From contig JAKJDB010000119.1 of assembly GCA_022706175.1 (NCBI GenBank), forward strand, positions 1 through 7,255: a stretch of DNA of 7,255 nucleotides. Reading direction: 5' to 3'. This DNA is from Candidatus Zhuqueibacterota bacterium (lineage in GTDB: Bacteria > KSB1 > UBA2214). Below, one piece after another: positions 5,294 to 7,255 of the stretch (position 1 is the first letter of the stretch; each line of letters begins with the position of its first letter). Below the pieces are notes generated by a model. That model did no database searches, had not been told where the DNA came from, and worked only from the letters and a program-made list of their open reading frames with translations. The translations under genes and the position numbers were made by a program.

Positions 5294-7255
5294 CTATTTG
5301 ATCAACAGCATGCGCCGCAGTTGAGTGAAAGAGTGCGTATGACCGAACGCCTGCAGACGATAGAAATAAACGCCAGAGGCCGCCTTTTCACCGCGCTCGT
5401 TGCTGCCGTCCCATTGAACGCTGTGCTTGCCTGCGGCCAGCGAACCGTTGACCAGCTGCTTGACTTCACGCCCCAACATATCATAGACTGTCAAAAGAAC
5501 CATACCCGGCTGCGCCAGAGTGAAATGGATCTGGGTGGACGGATTAAAGGGATTGGGATGGTTCTGCTCCAGCGCAAACCGCTCAGGCTGAACGACGGGT
5601 TTAGCCGCCTCTGTGGTTCCGGCTGAGGTCATCAGCGTCAGTCCGTAGACATTGAGCGTGCTGCTTAGAACAAGGGAGGTGGAGAGCGTCGGAGCGCTCT
5701 CATAGCCGGCCACAGAGGCCGAGACCACATAAGAGTCCGCCGGCAAGCCTTGCACAGTGTAGCTGCCGTCTTCCGACGTGACCGAAGCGGCCACCACCTC
5801 TTCTCCTGATTGAAGAACGATCAAAGCGCCTTCGATGGCTGATCCGGACTGATCGAGAACCCGGCCGGCCAACTGGTACGCGCCGATCGGCTGCGGACAA
5901 AGCCCGATGTCCACGCCGGTGATCTCCTGCCCGGTCACGACCTCGATCGGCTTGGCCTCTTTCCAGGTGCGTGCGTCATCGTAAAATTCGGCTTTGTACC
6001 CGGCCGCATGGATCAGCAGCAAGTACTTGGCCGGCGGCAGACCTCGCAGCACATAGGCGCCATCCTCACCGGTGATCGCTTTTCTGATCCGGCCGCGGCT
6101 TGACACCGGCATGGCCATGATATGCGCGCCGGGCAAAGGCAACTTGGTGCTGTCATCGATCACCAGTCCGGAGAGGCTGACCGGCAGGGGTTCTATTTTT
6201 CCCAGTTTGAAATCGATGCCGTCCGCCATCTGCGAAGAGGCCAGCACGATTTGTTTTGCCTCCCGCCGGCTGGCGACGCTGTCAAACCACTGCGGAACAT
6301 AACCGGCAATGACTGCGCTGACCAGGTAAGCGCCGGGCGGCAGACCGCTGATGAGATACCGGCCTTCTTCATTCGTGAGACCGCGCGTTCGTATGCGTCC
6401 GCGCACGGATTGCACTTCGATAACCGCATCCGCAATGGGCTGATCATTGTCCGCATCAGTTACCTGTCCCTGGAGAGCGGCGCCGGCGCCCAGAGTAAAA
6501 TCGATTCCGGTCACGCTGTGGCCGCTCTCCATGGTCACCAGGTCAGCCTGGCGCAGAGAATCAGCCTCCTGCCAATATTCCCGTACGTATCCTTCTGCTT
6601 GCGCTTCCACCACATAACGGCCGGAAGGCAGACCGGTGAAAACATAGAATCCATCGTCCAGACTGACGGTTTGAAAGTATCGCTGCCGGCCGATGTTTTT
6701 TTCCTCATTGTAGACACGAATGGCTGCGCCGGCGATCGGTGCACCGGTGACCGCGTCCAGCACGTGGCCGCTCAGACTGCCCCAGGCGGTCAGGGCGAAA
6801 TCGACCGGGCTGTGCATACCCGCACTCACAGCCACCGGTGTGGCCAGATCCATGGCCGTTGCGTTGTCAAACCATTCGGCTGCATAGCCGTAGGCCTCAG
6901 CGCTCACTCGATACCGACCGGGCGGCACCGATAGAGTGTAAATGCCCAGCTGGTCGCTGCGGGCGTGACCTGCGACAGCCCGTCGTTTGTCACCCGGCTG
7001 AGAGGCTTCATAGACCGCAACCCAGGCGTTGGCGATGGGCGCGCCGGTCGCCTCAGCGGTAATGATGCCAGTGATCGCGCTGGCTTGATCCAGAGTAAAA
7101 TGGATGGCGGTTTTTTCCTCCGGCGCCGTCACCGTTACGGTGTCGGCCTCATTGCCGGCAGCCGCCTCCTGATAGTATTCGGGAATGTATCCTTCACGGG
7201 ACGCCTTGAGCAAATAATCGCCTGTGGCCAGACCGCTGAGGCGATAGAGTCCCGC
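5294..7255 (-). CDS. Large secreted protein with carboxypeptidase-regulatory-like repeats and C-terminal FlgD-like/T9SS-type sorting domain (N-terminus beyond window)
   Basis: The minus-strand frame is open from the right edge to the TAG at 5294-5296, giving 653 visible residues. The TTG at 7211-7213 is an internal leucine, since the reading upstream (AGLYRLSGLATGDY) continues a repeat. One partial and five complete repeats follow, each about 100 residues and of the CarboxypepD_reg-like type (PF13620): a start like LSGHVLDAVTGAPIAGA, a middle like DGFYVFTGLPSGRY, then A.GY followed by an acidic/aromatic motif (EYYQEA, EWFDNA, EYWQEA), ending in IDFTL. After a short linker comes an about 95-residue C-terminal domain with NPFNPST, DMLGREV, WDGSNERG, ASGVYFYRL and a short basic end. 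The repeats are small beta-sandwiches usually found in extracellular adhesive or enzyme-associated proteins. Any catalytic or binding domain and the signal peptide would lie upstream, outside the window. Location is inferred as cell surface or secreted. The gene converges on the polysaccharide operon and has its own terminator. Confidence 0.93.
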   Translation of the reverse strand, partial: AGLYRLSGLATGDYLLKASREGYIPEYYQEAAAGNEADTVTVTAPEEKTAIHFTLDQASAITGIITAEATGAPIANAWVAVYEASQPGDKRRAVAGHARSDQLGIYTLSVPPGRYRVSAEAYGYAAEWFDNATAMDLATPVAVSAGMHSPVDFALTAWGSLSGHVLDAVTGAPIAGAAIRVYNEEKNIGRQRYFQTVSLDDGFYVFTGLPSGRYVVEAQAEGYVREYWQEADSLRQADLVTMESGHSVTGIDFTLGAGAALQGQVTDADNDQPIADAVIEVQSVRGRIRTRGLTNEEGRYLISGLPPGAYLVSAVIAGYVPQWFDSVASRREAKQIVLASSQMADGIDFKLGKIEPLPVSLSGLVIDDSTKLPLPGAHIMAMPVSSRGRIRKAITGEDGAYVLRGLPPAKYLLLIHAAGYKAEFYDDARTWKEAKPIEVVTGQEITGVDIGLCPQPIGAYQLAGRVLDQSGSAIEGALIVLQSGEEVVAASVTSEDGSYTVQGLPADSYVVSASVAGYESAPTLSTSLVLSSTLNVYGLTLMTSAGTTEAAKPVVQPERFALEQNHPNPFNPSTQIHFTLAQPGMVLLTVYDMLGREVKQLVNGSLAAGKHSVQWDGSNERGEKAASGVYFYRLQAFGHTHSFTQLRRMLLIK
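5297..5581 (-). other. C-terminal FlgD Ig-like / Por-secretion-system-type sorting domain
   Basis: This region encodes the last 95 residues of the repeat protein. The order of motifs is diagnostic: FALEQNHPNPFNPSTQIHF, then hydrophobic strands with LLTVYDMLGREVKQL, AAGKHSVQWDG, RGEKAASGVYFYRL and the end RRMLLIK. In Bacteroidota such type-A C-terminal domains (TIGR04183-like) direct outer-membrane passage by the type IX secretion system and are removed on export. In other FCB phyla the same domain is common, but its export route is less well proven. Whether this organism has the PorU/SprA-type machinery cannot be seen here. Confidence 0.88.
5591..7255 (-). repeat. Tandem ~100-residue carboxypeptidase-regulatory-like repeats (5 full + 1 partial)
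   Basis: Approximate unit borders in transcription order: partial unit 7255-7085, then 7084-6785, 6784-6485, 6484-6185, 6184-5882 and 5881-5591. The conserved glycine of the opening strand (ITG, LSG, LQG, LSG, LAG) recurs at spacings of 100, 100, 100 and 101 residues. Each unit has a G.Y...GLP.G.Y core and an A.GY turn. The acidic/aromatic motif after GY is present in the partial and first four full units and absent from the last. At DNA level the GLP codons keep similar stretches (for example GGCAGACC on the plus strand near 6340 and 6626), but the units are otherwise diverged, so this is an old protein-level expansion rather than a recent DNA duplication. Confidence 0.88.

Noticed and set aside
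6122..6934. 270-codon plus-strand frame opposite the repeat protein
   Set aside because: The minus-strand frame shows regular conserved repeats. The plus frame arises from the repeated codon pattern and shows no domain.
7211..7213. TTG as the start of the repeat protein
   Set aside because: The frame continues upstream to the window edge with sequence of the same repeat type, so this codon is an internal leucine.
5591..7255. CRISPR or recent DNA tandem array suggested by recurring GGCAGACC-like strings
   Set aside because: The recurrences are about 300 bp apart and fall on codons for the conserved GLP turn of protein repeats; there are no short identical repeats with unique spacers.

Overview
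The window looks like chromosomal DNA of a GC-rich, Gram-negative-type bacterium. The minus-strand protein ends in an FlgD-like/Por-secretion-type C-terminal domain (LEQNHPNPFNPST ... GREV ... WDG ... ASGVYFYRL ... short basic end). That tail is characteristic of the Fibrobacterota-Chlorobiota-Bacteroidota (FCB) superphylum and its candidate phyla (KSB1, Calditrichota, Ignavibacteria, Zixibacteria and relatives). The high GC content and the carboxypeptidase-regulatory-like repeats fit an uncultured FCB lineage better than a classical Bacteroides. This placement is inference from one protein; no rRNA or phylogenetic marker is present.

Positions 1-5231, plus strand: the 3' part of a tightly packed surface-polysaccharide operon. 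In order it holds the C-terminal part of a Wzx-like flippase, a GT2 rhamnosyltransferase-like enzyme, a GT4 enzyme, a second GT4 enzyme of the WbaZ-like type, and a polyprenyl-phosphate hexose-1-phosphate transferase (WbaP/WcaJ/EpsE-like) that starts the repeat unit. Adjacent genes are 1-4 nt apart or overlap by 4 nt (ATGA at 1536-1539 and 3822-3825), so one translationally coupled transcript is likely. The transferase would load the first sugar-phosphate onto undecaprenyl phosphate, the three cytoplasmic glycosyltransferases would extend it, and the flippase would move the lipid-linked unit across the inner membrane. No Wzy polymerase, chain-length regulator or ligase is visible; these may lie upstream.

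Positions 5232-5293: a 62-bp convergent intergenic region carrying a rho-independent terminator. It folds best in the minus-strand orientation, but A/T tracts on both sides could make it work both ways.

Positions 5294-7255, minus strand: the C-terminal 653 residues of a large secreted, multi-repeat protein, open at the right window edge. It has five complete repeats plus one partial carboxypeptidase-regulatory-like beta-sandwich repeat with an almost exact 100-residue period, then the C-terminal sorting-type domain. It is convergent with the polysaccharide operon and not co-transcribed with it.

The coding content is close to continuous, with no gene-free stretch over 300 bp. I see no mobile element, CRISPR array, tRNA or rRNA. 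I found no convincing evidence of a new biological system; the more unusual points are small-scale: a probable 8-bp duplication at a gene junction, a well-placed but out-of-frame start with a ribosome binding site in the flippase tail, and the regular repeat architecture.
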